From assembly GCF_009663465.1 (NCBI RefSeq), contig NZ_QXHU01000001.1, positions 300,208 to 364,207 of the forward strand: 64,000 nt of DNA, given 5' to 3'. The notes below the pieces were generated by a model. It made no database searches. It worked only from the letters and a program-made list of their open reading frames with translations, and was not told the DNA's origin. A program made the translations under genes and the position numbers. This document shows, one piece after another, positions 52,419-61,704 of this stretch; within the stretch, counting starts at the first letter, position 1; every line of letters begins with the position of its first letter. The DNA is from Riemerella anatipestifer. GTDB lineage: Bacteria; Bacteroidota; Bacteroidia; Flavobacteriales; Weeksellaceae.

Positions 52419-53423
52419 TTATGGAGCTTGAACTCTAGCTAAAACTCTATCTATAATTTCATCTGTAGTGATGTTTTCGGCTTCAGCTTCAAAGCTAAGT
52501 CCAATTCGGTGTCTTAAAACATCTTTTGCAATTTCTTTAACATCTTCTGGAATCACGAAAGCTCTTCCTTTAATAAAAGCTATCGCACGAGATGCCACCG
52601 CTAAACTAATAGATGCCCTAGGAGACACACCAAAACTAATATAATCTTTTAAATCGGATAAGCCATAACGCTCAGGAAAACGAGTTGCAAAGACCATATC
52701 CAAAATATATTTCTCTATTTTTTCGTCTAGATAGATTTTATTAATAAGCTGTTTTGCTTCTGAAATTTGCTCCAAAGATACCACTGGAGTCACTTTAGGA
52801 ATATCCGATGTGGATACCATTCTCATTACCGCTCTTTCGTCCTCAAATTCAGGATATTCTATTTTACACTTTAACATAAAACGGTCGGTTTGTGCCTCTG
52901 GTAAAAGGTAAGTTCCTTCTTGGTCAATAGGGTTTTGCGTTGCCATTACAAGAAATAGTTTTGGCAACTGTAATGTTTCATCACCTATAGTTACCTGCTT
53001 TTCTTGCATCACTTCCAATAGTGCCGATTGCACCTTTGCTGGAGCACGGTTAATCTCATCAGCCAACACAAAATTAGCAAACACGGGACCTTTCTTTATA
53101 AAAAAATCATTCTCTTTAACATTATAAATCATTGTACCTACCACATCTGCAGGTAGAAGGTCTGGCGTAAACTGTATTCTTGAAAACTGCCCTTGTAAGG
53201 CTTCCGAAAGTGTTTTTATAGCCAAAGTTTTTGCCAAGCCTGGCACGCCTTCTAAAAGGATATGCCCATTACCCAAAAGCCCTACTAGCAATCTATCCAC
53301 CATATAAGATTGCCCTATAACCACCTTCCCCATTTCTTCTTTTAAGAGCTTAAAATGATAGTTCTGAACTTGAATCTGTTCACTTAAAATCTTTATTTCT
53401 TCCGCTTGATGTAATTCTGCCAT
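52419..53423 (-). CDS. MoxR-family AAA+ ATPase
   Basis: 334 aa. Walker A is LEGVPGLAKTLAIK near residue 58. Walker B/sensor regions are VLADEINRAPAKVQSALLEV near 121, with FLVMATQNPIDQEGTYLLPE near 156. The C-terminal lid domain follows (GVSPRASISLAVASRAIAF near 266). MoxR ATPases act as chaperones for VWA-domain proteins, several of which are encoded downstream. First gene of the operon; 53424-53576 is AT-rich with no clear promoter on the minus strand. Confidence 0.93.
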   Translation of the reverse strand: MAELHQAEEIKILSEQIQVQNYHFKLLKEEMGKVVIGQSYMVDRLLVGLLGNGHILLEGVPGLAKTLAIKTLSEALQGQFSRIQFTPDLLPADVVGTMIYNVKENDFFIKKGPVFANFVLADEINRAPAKVQSALLEVMQEKQVTIGDETLQLPKLFLVMATQNPIDQEGTYLLPEAQTDRFMLKCKIEYPEFEDERAVMRMVSTSDIPKVTPVVSLEQISEAKQLINKIYLDEKIEKYILDMVFATRFPERYGLSDLKDYISFGVSPRASISLAVASRAIAFIKGRAFVIPEDVKEIAKDVLRHRIGLSFEAEAENITTDEIIDRVLARVQAP

Positions 53424-53576
53424 TTTTATTCAAAAATATTTGGTAAAAGTGCAATAATTCGAGAATATTTTCAAAATAAATTAAGCTAAATTTGTGTTAA
53501 AGTTTGTTAAATTAAATCCTTTATTCATCGTACTTAACCAACCTCTCCCTAGAAAATAGTTAATTTATTCTAAAAC

Positions 53577-53608
53577 TTTGGCATTTTCAACTAATTAAAC
53601 TATTTTTG
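53577..53608 (+). promoter_or_regulatory. promoter of the DinB-like gene
   Basis: TTTG at 53577-53580 and TATTTTTG at 53601-53608, 20-bp spacer. It ends about 30 bp before the ATG at 53639 and rules out the in-frame TTG start at 53606. Confidence 0.6.
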
Positions 53609-53638
53609 AGGATTAAATATCTTTTTAATAAAGTTGAA

Positions 53639-54103
53639 ATGAACTATCATTTTTCAAACCATAAAGCTGTCAGAAAAAATCTGTTAGATGTCCTGCAAAG
53701 TACTCCTCTGGAGCAGTTGCTCATGATCCCTGATGGATTTAATAATAATATCTATTGGAATATTGCTCATTGTGTAGCCACTCAACAGTTGTTGCATTAC
53801 TATCTTAGTGGCAACCCTTTTCGTATAGACTCTTACTGGATAGAACGATACAAAAAAGGAACACTCCCAAACTTAGATGTAAAGGATTCTGAAGTGGAAG
53901 ATTTAGGATTTTTACTATCGGAAACCTCCAAAATTTTAATGAAAGACTATGATAATGGTTTATTTTCGGACTATTCACCATATTCTACTAGTTTTGGGAT
54001 AGATATTAAAAGTATCAAAGAAGCCATTATATTCAACAACTTACACGAAGGTATGCACTACGGCTATATATTAGCACAGAAAAGAGCATTGATGATTGAT
54101 TAA
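53639..54103 (+). CDS. DinB-family protein
   Basis: 154 aa from MNYHFSNHKAVRKNLLDVL. A four-helix bundle with the DinB metal-site histidines: IYWNIAHCVATQQLLHYYL near residue 38 and NLHEGMHYGYILAQKRAL near 136. DinB/YfiT proteins are metal-binding and often thiol-dependent transferases or stress proteins; the substrate is unknown. First gene of a run continuing with rlmB 10 bp later. Confidence 0.85.
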   Translation: MNYHFSNHKAVRKNLLDVLQSTPLEQLLMIPDGFNNNIYWNIAHCVATQQLLHYYLSGNPFRIDSYWIERYKKGTLPNLDVKDSEVEDLGFLLSETSKILMKDYDNGLFSDYSPYSTSFGIDIKSIKEAIIFNNLHEGMHYGYILAQKRALMID

Positions 54104-54113
54104 ATAATAAAAA

Positions 54114-54890
54114 ATGAAGCAAGATTATACATCGCACAAAAAAAACAACGATAAAAAAGAGGATTTTATCTTCGGTTTAAGACCTGTAATAGAAGCCATA
54201 GAGGCTGGCAAAACCATAGATAAAGTATTCTTACAAAATGGATTACAAGGGAGTATTTATGCGGAACTCAAAACACTTTTAGCAAAGCATAAAATCCGTC
54301 CTAACTATGTACCCATAGAAAAACTCAACCGTTTTACGAGAAAAAATCATCAAGGCGTGGTGGCTTTTATTTCAGACATTCCTTTCTATAGTATAGAAGC
54401 GGTACTCCCTGAAATATTTGAACAAGGTAAAACGCCTTTTTTAGTCATTTTGGACAGGCTAACTGATGTTAGAAACTTCGGAGCCATTTGTAGAACTGCA
54501 GAATGTGTAGGCGTAGATGCCATCATCATTCCAGAGAAAGGTGCAGCTCCCATCAATTCAGATGCTATTAAAACTTCTGCTGGGGCACTATACAATGTTA
54601 AAATATGTAAAGAAAAAAATCTAGCACACACCGTAGATTTCCTTCAACAGTCGGGTGTTTCTGTATTTTCTGCAACCGAAAAAGCAGAACAACTAATTTA
54701 TGATGTAGATTTTAAAATTCCTTTTGCCCTAGTAATGGGAAACGAGGAAAAAGGCATCTCCAAAGAAGTTCTTCACCATTCTGACGAAAAAATAAAACTA
54801 CCAATAGAAGGTAAAACTCAATCCCTAAATGTGTCCGTAGCTTGTGGAGCTATCTTGTACGAAGTGGTAAGACAGAGAATGGGACTTTAA
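54114..54890 (+). CDS. rlmB: 23S rRNA (guanosine-2'-O)-methyltransferase RlmB-type (SpoU family)
   Basis: 258 aa. The N-terminal substrate-binding domain begins FIFGLRPVIEAIEAGKTIDK. The C-terminal SPOUT domain carries the three motifs: LDRLTDVRNFGAICRTAE near residue 117, LVMGNEEKGISKEVL near 205 and LNVSVACGAILYEVVRQR near 240. Methylates the ribosome peptidyl-transferase-centre loop G2251 in E. coli; here the exact site is inferred. Some relatives modify tRNA instead. Confidence 0.92.
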   Translation: MKQDYTSHKKNNDKKEDFIFGLRPVIEAIEAGKTIDKVFLQNGLQGSIYAELKTLLAKHKIRPNYVPIEKLNRFTRKNHQGVVAFISDIPFYSIEAVLPEIFEQGKTPFLVILDRLTDVRNFGAICRTAECVGVDAIIIPEKGAAPINSDAIKTSAGALYNVKICKEKNLAHTVDFLQQSGVSVFSATEKAEQLIYDVDFKIPFALVMGNEEKGISKEVLHHSDEKIKLPIEGKTQSLNVSVACGAILYEVVRQRMGL

Positions 54891-54928
54891 AAATTAAAAT
54901 AACACAACTAAAATTTGAAATATTTAAA

Positions 54929-55978
54929 ATGATTAAAAAAATAATTGCACTTAGCATCGTTGCATTCGCATTAACATCTTGTAAAAAAGACAAAGAAACC
55001 AAAGTGGTTATCAATAAAGAAACAGGTAAAGCTGAAACTATTACAGTGGATACTCCACAGGAAGAAGGAGCTAAAATTCCTGAGGTAAAACCTGCCATCA
55101 CTGATTCTGCTGGGGTATACTCTTTATCTTTTAAACTAGAAAAAGGTAAAACCTACCCTTTAACTTCTTTTCAAAAAGACATCACTACTGTAAAAGACCC
55201 TTCTGGAAAAAGCATTAGTGGTACACAAGAAATGACCGATGAAATTACTTTTACCGTAAACGATTTTGTTAATGGCACTTACGATATTACGGTAAACCTC
55301 GTGGGAAAAGTTAATAAATCTTCTTCTCAAGGAAAAACAGTAGTCGTTGATACCAAACAAGCAGCACCAAAAGAGGAGCAACTAAAAGGTATGTGGACGG
55401 TAAACAAAGCTCTTTCTGGCAACAAACTCCAAATGAAAATGGACGAAAAGGGGAATGTTATTTCCATTTCGGGATTTGATGCAGTTTATAAAAAAGTGGA
55501 ACAAAACATCACTAGCCTTATCAAAGATACCAAGGAAAGAAAACAGTTTATGGGCGGTTTCAAGCAAGGGTTTAATGAGAAAATGTTTAAAGAACAATTT
55601 ACTCAAAGCCTTAACATTCTGCCTAAAAAAGGGGTAAAAATAGGCGAAACTTGGACAGAAACCGATAATTTAACACCTGACGGAAAACTGAAAATCAGTA
55701 CTACTTACAAACTGGAAAAAGTAGCCGATGGAAAGGCAGAAGTAAGCATAAAAGGCGGCATTCCAAAAAAATCTGATTCTAAAAAACAAGAGGGTATTAC
55801 TCACAGCATTAGTGTAGAAGGTTCTCAAAATGGTAAAATTATTTTAGATGCCAACACAGGTTGGATTCTTTCGTCTAAACAAAATATGACCACTACTCAA
55901 AAGGAAAGTTTATCCGATGGTAAACAAAGCCAAACGATGACGCAGACCACACAGTCTAGCATTACGCTTAATCCTTAA
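54929..55978 (+). CDS. DUF6263-type lipoprotein
   Basis: 349 aa from MIKKIIALSIVAFALTSC, a lipoprotein signal with the lipobox Cys at 18. An ATG at 54842 in the same frame would overlap rlmB and hide the signal, so I reject it. The mature protein has a charged linker, then mostly beta sequence: YSLSFKLEKGKTYPLTSFQK near residue 66, a repeated PKKGVKIGETWTETDNLTPD segment near 229, and a Thr/Gln-rich end. Such proteins are common in Flavobacteriia, and the role is unknown. 38 bp after rlmB. Confidence 0.75.
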   Translation: MIKKIIALSIVAFALTSCKKDKETKVVINKETGKAETITVDTPQEEGAKIPEVKPAITDSAGVYSLSFKLEKGKTYPLTSFQKDITTVKDPSGKSISGTQEMTDEITFTVNDFVNGTYDITVNLVGKVNKSSSQGKTVVVDTKQAAPKEEQLKGMWTVNKALSGNKLQMKMDEKGNVISISGFDAVYKKVEQNITSLIKDTKERKQFMGGFKQGFNEKMFKEQFTQSLNILPKKGVKIGETWTETDNLTPDGKLKISTTYKLEKVADGKAEVSIKGGIPKKSDSKKQEGITHSISVEGSQNGKIILDANTGWILSSKQNMTTTQKESLSDGKQSQTMTQTTQSSITLNP

Positions 55979-55990
55979 TCATATTATAAG

Positions 55991-56036
55991 TACACCTACT
56001 CTATTACTTTAGTATAGGTGTATTTTGATTTTTTAA
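55991..56036 (+). terminator. terminator after the DUF6263 gene
   Basis: TACACCTA (55991-55998) and TAGGTGTA (56015-56022) with a T-rich tail (TTTTGATTTTTT). Confidence 0.75.
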
Positions 56037-56069
56037 AACTCTTTAAAACCGTATTATTTATAACAAATT

Positions 56070-56291
56070 ATGCAATTTATTTTAAAGATAATTTTGACTA
56101 CTATTATTATATTTTTTGTATGGAATATCCTAAAACGATTATTCTTTAACAAATTCTATAATTATTTTCCTCATCAGAAGGCTCAAAATCAATCACAATC
56201 TCAAAGTCAATCTCGGCAAAAAAGTACTTCCAAAAAGAGTAACATAAAATGGGAAGCCGAAACCGTAGATTATGAAGAAATAAAGGAATAA
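56070..56291 (+). CDS. DUF4834-type small membrane protein
   Basis: 73 aa. One N-terminal membrane helix (about 4-22, LKIILTTIIIFFVWNILKRL), a Gln/Ser-rich linker (KAQNQSQSQSQSRQKSTSKK) and a conserved acidic end (IKWEAETVDYEEIKE). This short form is typical of Bacteroidetes DUF4834 and often precedes large membrane glycosyltransferase genes as here (25 bp). Function unknown. Confidence 0.8.
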   Translation: MQFILKIILTTIIIFFVWNILKRLFFNKFYNYFPHQKAQNQSQSQSQSRQKSTSKKSNIKWEAETVDYEEIKE

Positions 56292-56316
56292 TACGCTACA
56301 AAACTCACGAAGTGAT

Positions 56317-58842
56317 ATGAATCTGAAAAACAAAAACCTCATTTTTATCATTGGCAGTTTGGTTATTTTTGTGCTAATTGCGGTACTTTATGCCAATCCT
56401 ATTATCTCTGGTAAACAGCTTATGCAACCCGATATTGTACACTACAAAGGCGGTGCAAAAGAGCTATTGGATTATAGAGCTAAATATGGCACCGAAACCT
56501 ATTGGAGCGATGCGATGTTTGGCGGAATGCCAACCTACCAAACAGGTGCACAGTTTAGAGGTGACCTTATAAAACAGGTGGATAATATCTTAAACTTCCT
56601 TCCTAAACCAGCCAATTATTTGTTTTTGTTATTTTCAGGATTTTTCCTACTGGGTATGGTAGCCGTGAGAAATTGGAAATACGCTTTACTTGGAGCTTCG
56701 TTTTTTGGGCTATCTACTTATTTTTACATTATCATCGCTGCTGGTCATAATGGTAAAGTACACACTGTAGCCTATTTTGCACCTTTACTCGCTGGTATTC
56801 TATTAGTGTACATCAGGAAAAAGTACATTTTAGGATTCATTGTTACCGCTTTATTTATGGGGTTACAGATAGCAGCGAATCATATCCAAATGACTTACTA
56901 CCTGTTTATAGCATTAGGATTTTTGTTTATTTCAGAACTTGTTAGAGCCATTAAAGGCAATACCACTTGGAAACACTTCGGTATTTCTTCGGGTGTACTA
57001 GCCCTTGCTATTGCTCTAGGGGTAGGTATGAATGCCCAAAGGCTTATGGCAAATGCCGAATATGTTAAGGAAACTGTAAGAGGAAAGCAAATTCTAAACA
57101 CCGAAAAAGGCAATACTGAAAAGTCTGGTATGGATAAAGAAAGTATTACCATGTGGAGTTACGGAAAGCTAGAAACACTCAACCTATTTATTCCTAGACT
57201 TATGGGAGGCGGAAGCCAAGAAAAAGACTCGGAACGAATGATGGGGCGTATCCAAGAACTTGTACAAGAGAATGCGACTTCACAAGAGGAGGTTAATAAT
57301 ATCATCAGAGGGCTTAGCAGTCCTACCTATTGGGGAGAGCAACCTATGACTTCTGGACCTGCTTATCAGGGGGCAGTAGTTTGTTTCCTTGCAGTATTGG
57401 GATTTGTGTTTGCTGGAAAAAAATACAAATATTGGATTTTGGGAGCGTCTATTCTCACGATTATGTTGGCTTGGGGGCATCATTTTATGCCACTTACCGA
57501 CTTTTTTATAGAATATATTCCGCTTTATAACAAATTTAGAGCACCATCTTCTATCCTAGTTGTGGTAGAACTTTTATTTCCGCTCATTGGGATTTTAGGT
57601 TTGTATCAGTTTCTTAAAAATCAAAGTCTTTCCAAAAAGTTAAAACAAAAGTATCTCATCTATACCACTGCTTCTGTGCTCGGATTTACGGTAATTTTAC
57701 TCGTAGGAGGCAAATCTCTTTTAGACTTTTACAATGATACCGAAAAGACCTATCTCCCGCCCTATCTACTCAACTATCTACAAGACGAAAGATGGCAGTT
57801 TTTCCGAGCAGATGCTATAAAAGCAATGTTATATGTAGGCATTACCGCGATAGTGCTTTGGCTTAGTTTAAAGGAAAAATTATCTCAAAATATCGCTTTA
57901 GTTATCATTGGTTTGGTAAGTTTATTTGATTTATGGACAGTAAATCAGCGTTATCTTAACAGCAGTAATTTTGTAGATAAAACCTTCGCAGAAAACCCTT
58001 TCCAAACAGAAAATAACGACTATCTTATAGGAAAGGCTGGAGACAATCCTTACATACAAGGGCTCCTTTCTCAAGTGAACATCAATAAGACTTTGGAAAC
58101 TCTAGCCGAAAAAGATAAAAGTCATTATCGTATTTTCAATAATACTTTAGGAACTTTTGGCGAAACCAATACTTCTTATTTCAAAGCCTCTATCGGAGGT
58201 TATAGTGCCGCTAAACTGAGAAGATATGATGATTTAATCAACGAATATTTTAGCAAACAAGACACCGTAGCATTACCAAAAATACTGAATATGCTCAATG
58301 CTAAGTATTTTGTGGTAGGTAGTGCAGATAATCCACAAGCCTACCCTAACCCTGATGCTAATGGCAACGCTTGGTTTGTTTCCAACATTTTATGGGCTAA
58401 TACGCCTAACGAGGAAATCAAGGCCATCGGCACAATAGATAACAAAAGAACAGCCGTGGTAAGCACCGAAGACAAAAGCTACTTCAATGGCAAAAATATT
58501 CAGCCTGACAGTACCGCCTATATCCAGCTTACCCAATATCAGCCAAACGAAATACAGCTTAAGAGCCAGTCTAAAACCCCTCAACTTGCAGTAATCTCCG
58601 AAATTTACTACCCAAAAGGTTGGAAAATGTTTGTGGACAATCAAGAAGTTCCTTATATAAAGGCAAACTACCTTCTTAGAGCCGTTTATGTTCCTGCAGG
58701 AAATCATACCATCAAAATGGTTTTTGAGCCTGAAGTTCTGCACAAAGGTAAACTGTGGTCTTATGGTGCTTTTGGAGTATTCATCTTACTAAGTATCTTA
58801 GGAATTTTAAAACTCTACAAAGAGCAGAATGCCACAGCCTAA
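56317..58842 (+). CDS. YfhO-like membrane protein
   Basis: 841 aa. A first helix (LIFIIGSLVIFVLIAVLYAN), then about a dozen further helices up to residue 540, and the C-terminal helix near 815. A large loop after the first helix carries the DAMFGGMPTYQTGAQF block. A soluble beta-rich domain occupies about 570-800. The layout matches YfhO-type proteins of the GT-C superfamily that act on lipid-linked sugars (in Gram-positives, glycosylation of lipoteichoic acid). The donor here would be a polyprenyl-linked sugar by inference. Overlaps the GT4 gene by 14 bp, so the two are likely coupled. Confidence 0.88.
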   Translation: MNLKNKNLIFIIGSLVIFVLIAVLYANPIISGKQLMQPDIVHYKGGAKELLDYRAKYGTETYWSDAMFGGMPTYQTGAQFRGDLIKQVDNILNFLPKPANYLFLLFSGFFLLGMVAVRNWKYALLGASFFGLSTYFYIIIAAGHNGKVHTVAYFAPLLAGILLVYIRKKYILGFIVTALFMGLQIAANHIQMTYYLFIALGFLFISELVRAIKGNTTWKHFGISSGVLALAIALGVGMNAQRLMANAEYVKETVRGKQILNTEKGNTEKSGMDKESITMWSYGKLETLNLFIPRLMGGGSQEKDSERMMGRIQELVQENATSQEEVNNIIRGLSSPTYWGEQPMTSGPAYQGAVVCFLAVLGFVFAGKKYKYWILGASILTIMLAWGHHFMPLTDFFIEYIPLYNKFRAPSSILVVVELLFPLIGILGLYQFLKNQSLSKKLKQKYLIYTTASVLGFTVILLVGGKSLLDFYNDTEKTYLPPYLLNYLQDERWQFFRADAIKAMLYVGITAIVLWLSLKEKLSQNIALVIIGLVSLFDLWTVNQRYLNSSNFVDKTFAENPFQTENNDYLIGKAGDNPYIQGLLSQVNINKTLETLAEKDKSHYRIFNNTLGTFGETNTSYFKASIGGYSAAKLRRYDDLINEYFSKQDTVALPKILNMLNAKYFVVGSADNPQAYPNPDANGNAWFVSNILWANTPNEEIKAIGTIDNKRTAVVSTEDKSYFNGKNIQPDSTAYIQLTQYQPNEIQLKSQSKTPQLAVISEIYYPKGWKMFVDNQEVPYIKANYLLRAVYVPAGNHTIKMVFEPEVLHKGKLWSYGAFGVFILLSILGILKLYKEQNATA

Positions 58843-60130
58843 AAAAATACTCATCATCTCTTATTACTGGCCTCCCGCAGGAGGTCCAGGGGTGCAACGA
58901 TGGCTCAAATTCGCCAAATACCTCCCAGAGTTTGGGTGGCAACCTACCTTATTTGTTCCAGAAAATCCAAGCTATCCTTTATTAGACAACAGCCTATTAA
59001 AGGAAGTACCAACGGACATTGATATTATAAAAACAAAAATCTGGGAGCCTTACCAAATTGCCGAAAAACTCAACAAAAACAACAAAAAATTTAAAACAGG
59101 GCAGTTTGATATTGGAAACAATCAAAGTTGGAAATCCAAACTTTCTATTTGGATAAGAGGAAATTTTTTCATTCCTGATGCTAGGGTATTTTGGGTAAAT
59201 CCTTCAGTGAAGTTTCTAAAAAAGTATTTGGAGGAACATCATTTTGATACTTTAGTAACTACAGGACCACCACATTCCCTGCATTTAATTGGGCTTAAAC
59301 TCAAGAAAGAGTTCCCAAAATTAAAATGGATTGCCGATTTCCGTGACCCTTGGACAGAAATATCCTACTACAAACACCTTAAACTCTCCAAAATAGCCGA
59401 TAGAAAACATCGGGAACTGGAACAGAAGGTATTTAATCATGCGGATATTACCCTTGCTACCAGCTATACTGATGCCAAAAACTTTAGAGAAAAAGGGGCA
59501 AATGCAGTGTGTATTACCAATGGTTACGATTCTGAAGCCCTCAATACCACCGAAAGAAAGCCCAAAACCAAGTTTACATTAAGCTATATTGGGGTACTAG
59601 AACAACTGCGAAACCCTGAAATACTATGGGAAACGCTAAATGAACTACTTAATGAATCTACCGATTTTAAAGCCGACTTTGAGCTAAAATTGGTGGGTAG
59701 AATTGATACCAAAATCTCCGAAAGTTGGGAGCATATGCCCCTTAAAAACCACATTAACGATTTAGGATACCTCCCACACCATAAAGCCGTGGAAGAGATG
59801 CATCATTCTACGCTACTTCTGATAACCAACTTCCCACAAGAGAGCTCTAAAGGGATTATCCCTGGTAAAATATTTGAGTATCTGGCTTCTGGAAATACCA
59901 TTATTTCCTTTGGACCTGCCCAAGCTGATGTAGAGAAGATATTAGAAGAAACCCAAACAGGCAAACATTTTTCTTACCAAGACCAAGCCTCTCTAAAGCA
60001 GTATTTATTACAGCAATACCAACTTTGGAAGCAAACCGATTTTACTAAAGCTCCACAAGATATTTCTGCTTTTTCTAGAAAAAATTTAGCCCAATCTTTA
60101 GCAAAACTATTGGATAATGGTATCCTCTGA
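58829..60130 (+). CDS. GT4-type glycosyltransferase
   Basis: 433 aa. The N-terminal GT-B domain is recognisable by ISYYWPPAGGPGVQRWLKFA near residue 10 and VTTGPPHSLHLIGLKLKKEF near 145, and the C-terminal donor domain by LSYIGVLEQLRNPEILWETL near 252 and KGIIPGKIFEYLASGNTIIS near 345. It transfers a nucleotide-sugar unit, probably on surface polysaccharide, in the cytosol at the inner membrane. Translation is likely coupled to the YfhO-like gene. No terminator follows clearly. Confidence 0.9.
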   Translation: MPQPKKILIISYYWPPAGGPGVQRWLKFAKYLPEFGWQPTLFVPENPSYPLLDNSLLKEVPTDIDIIKTKIWEPYQIAEKLNKNNKKFKTGQFDIGNNQSWKSKLSIWIRGNFFIPDARVFWVNPSVKFLKKYLEEHHFDTLVTTGPPHSLHLIGLKLKKEFPKLKWIADFRDPWTEISYYKHLKLSKIADRKHRELEQKVFNHADITLATSYTDAKNFREKGANAVCITNGYDSEALNTTERKPKTKFTLSYIGVLEQLRNPEILWETLNELLNESTDFKADFELKLVGRIDTKISESWEHMPLKNHINDLGYLPHHKAVEEMHHSTLLLITNFPQESSKGIIPGKIFEYLASGNTIISFGPAQADVEKILEETQTGKHFSYQDQASLKQYLLQQYQLWKQTDFTKAPQDISAFSRKNLAQSLAKLLDNGIL

Positions 60131-60152
60131 AAGAAAAAACAAACTCCTAAAA

Positions 60153-60184
60153 TTTGCATATCTAAAAAATAGCTTATACATTTG
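60153..60184 (+). promoter_or_regulatory. promoter-like signal facing the his operon
   Basis: TTTG (60153-60156) and TACATTTG (60177-60184) with a 20-bp spacer. No gene follows on the plus strand. A transcript from here would run through the dispersed repeat and antisense to hisIE. It may be spurious. Confidence 0.35.
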
Positions 60185-60267
60185 CCTCTAACCACATATA
60201 ACTAAGTATAAAAAAGTGTCCCTACTATTTGGCTGTTCCAAATAATCGTGTATGCGTGCAAATAATA

Positions 60268-60358
60268 CCGTGCCTATGCGTTCTATTATATTACTTTTTA
60301 TCTAGGTTTTTATCGTTAATCACAAATAATGTTCCTCTAGCTTCCGTTAAAGGAATTT
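60268..60358. repeat. dispersed repeat, copy B
   Basis: The partner of 8-93 in the same orientation. It overlaps the 3' end of hisIE by about 12 bp and provides its last codons and stop (TTA at 60347-60349 on the plus strand). The upstream part (60240-60267) has a CGTGTATGCG-like word that resembles CGTGCCTATGCG in the repeat. The rest of 60131-60267 has no gene. Confidence 0.7.
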
Positions 60359-60955
60359 GCTGTTAGATTTATTAGATCGACTCTTTAATACTTCTTCAAC
60401 TTCTTCAAGATTAATTTTTTTTGCTTTCAATAAAATCAAAAAGTGGTATAATAAATCGGCTGCTTCGTTTTTGAAGAGAGCATTATTGTTGTCTTTGGCT
60501 TCAATAACCAATTCTACAGCTTCCTCGCCTACTTTTTGAGCTACTTTATTGATACCTCTTCTGAATAATTTATTGGTGTAAGAATTTTCGTCATTGGTAT
60601 CAATACGCTTCGAAATGGTTTGTTCTAATTGATACAAAAATCCTTTGGAGGTTGCTTCACTAAAACAACTTGTACTTCCTGTATGGCAAGTAGCTCCTTG
60701 CGGTGTAGCTTTTATCAAAATGGTATCGCTATCACAATCTATTAGGATTTCATTCACCAATAAAAAATTGCCCGATGTTTCGCCTTTTGTCCATAGTCGG
60801 TTTTTACTTCGACTGAAAAAGGTTACTTTTTGTTCTTTCTGTGTTTTTGCAAATGCTTCTTCGTTCATATAGCCCAACATTAACACTTGTAAGGTGGCAT
60901 TATCTTGAATGATTACAGGCACTAAGCCATTATTTTTTTGAAAATCTATGGTCAT
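60347..60955 (-). CDS. hisIE: bifunctional phosphoribosyl-AMP cyclohydrolase / phosphoribosyl-ATP pyrophosphatase
   Basis: Steps 2 and 3 of histidine synthesis on one chain of 202 aa. The N-terminal cyclohydrolase has [20 protein letters not shown] near residue 27, [19 protein letters not shown] near 65 and the zinc Cys segment [10 protein letters not shown] near 89. The C-terminal pyrophosphatase has [20 protein letters not shown] near 141 and [14 protein letters not shown] near 169. The last residues (SNKSNSKFL) depart from the family and come from the repeat. Overlaps hisF by 4 bp. Confidence 0.95.
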   Translation of the reverse strand: MTIDFQKNNGLVPVIIQDNATLQVLMLGYMNEEAFAKTQKEQKVTFFSRSKNRLWTKGETSGNFLLVNEILIDCDSDTILIKATPQGATCHTGSTSCFSEATSKGFLYQLEQTISKRIDTNDENSYTNKLFRRGINKVAQKVGEEAVELVIEAKDNNNALFKNEAADLLYHFLILLKAKKINLEEVEEVLKSRSNKSNSKFL

Positions 60956-61704
60956 CTGATAAGAATATTTTCTTTTTTTAAATACTTTTTTAATTGCGGA
61001 ATTGGGATTTCCCCAAAGTGAAAAATACTGGCTGCTAAGGCTGCACTTACTTTGGTTTGCTCAAACACTTCTTTGAAATGGACTTTGCTACCAGCACCAC
61101 CCGAGGCAATTACGGGAATATTTACAGTACTACTTACGGCATCAGAAATATCTAAAGCAAAACCGTTTTTTGTACCATCATTATTCATTGATGTTAGCAA
61201 AATTTCGCCTGCTCCTAATTGCTCTACTTGCCTTGCCCAATCAATTGTTTTGATGCCTGTGGGGACTGTGCCACCGCTTACAAATACAGTCCATTCTGCA
61301 TTGCTAAACTTGGTATCAATGGCTACTACCACACATTGACTGCCAAACTCATTGGCAATTTCTGTAATCAATTTGGGATTTTTAACAGCTGATGAATTGA
61401 TGCTCACCTTATCTGCACCAGATTTTATAGCCGTCTGTGCATCTTCCAAAGAATTAATGCCCCCACCTACCGTAAAAGGAATATTAATTTCTTTGGCAAT
61501 CCGACTCACCAATTCAGATAGTGCTTTACGTTTTTCAATGGTGGCTGTAATATCTAAAAAAACCAGCTCATCTGCACCGTCTTGCACATAACGTTTTGCT
61601 AATTCTATGGGGTCTCCCGCATCACGAATATCAACAAAATTAACTCCCTTAACGGTTCTTCCTTCTTTGATATCCAAACAAGGTATGATTCTTTTTTTTA
61701 ACAT
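60952..61704 (-). CDS. hisF: imidazole glycerol phosphate synthase, cyclase subunit
   Basis: Uses ammonia from HisH to make IGP and AICAR. 250 aa TIM barrel. The start [19 protein letters not shown] holds the catalytic Asp11, [20 protein letters not shown] is near 76, VVVAIDTKF near 126 has the second catalytic Asp, and [16 protein letters not shown] is near 200. Overlaps hisA by 7 bp and hisIE by 4 bp. Confidence 0.97.
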   Translation of the reverse strand: MLKKRIIPCLDIKEGRTVKGVNFVDIRDAGDPIELAKRYVQDGADELVFLDITATIEKRKALSELVSRIAKEINIPFTVGGGINSLEDAQTAIKSGADKVSINSSAVKNPKLITEIANEFGSQCVVVAIDTKFSNAEWTVFVSGGTVPTGIKTIDWARQVEQLGAGEILLTSMNNDGTKNGFALDISDAVSSTVNIPVIASGGAGSKVHFKEVFEQTKVSAALAASIFHFGEIPIPQLKKYLKKENILIR

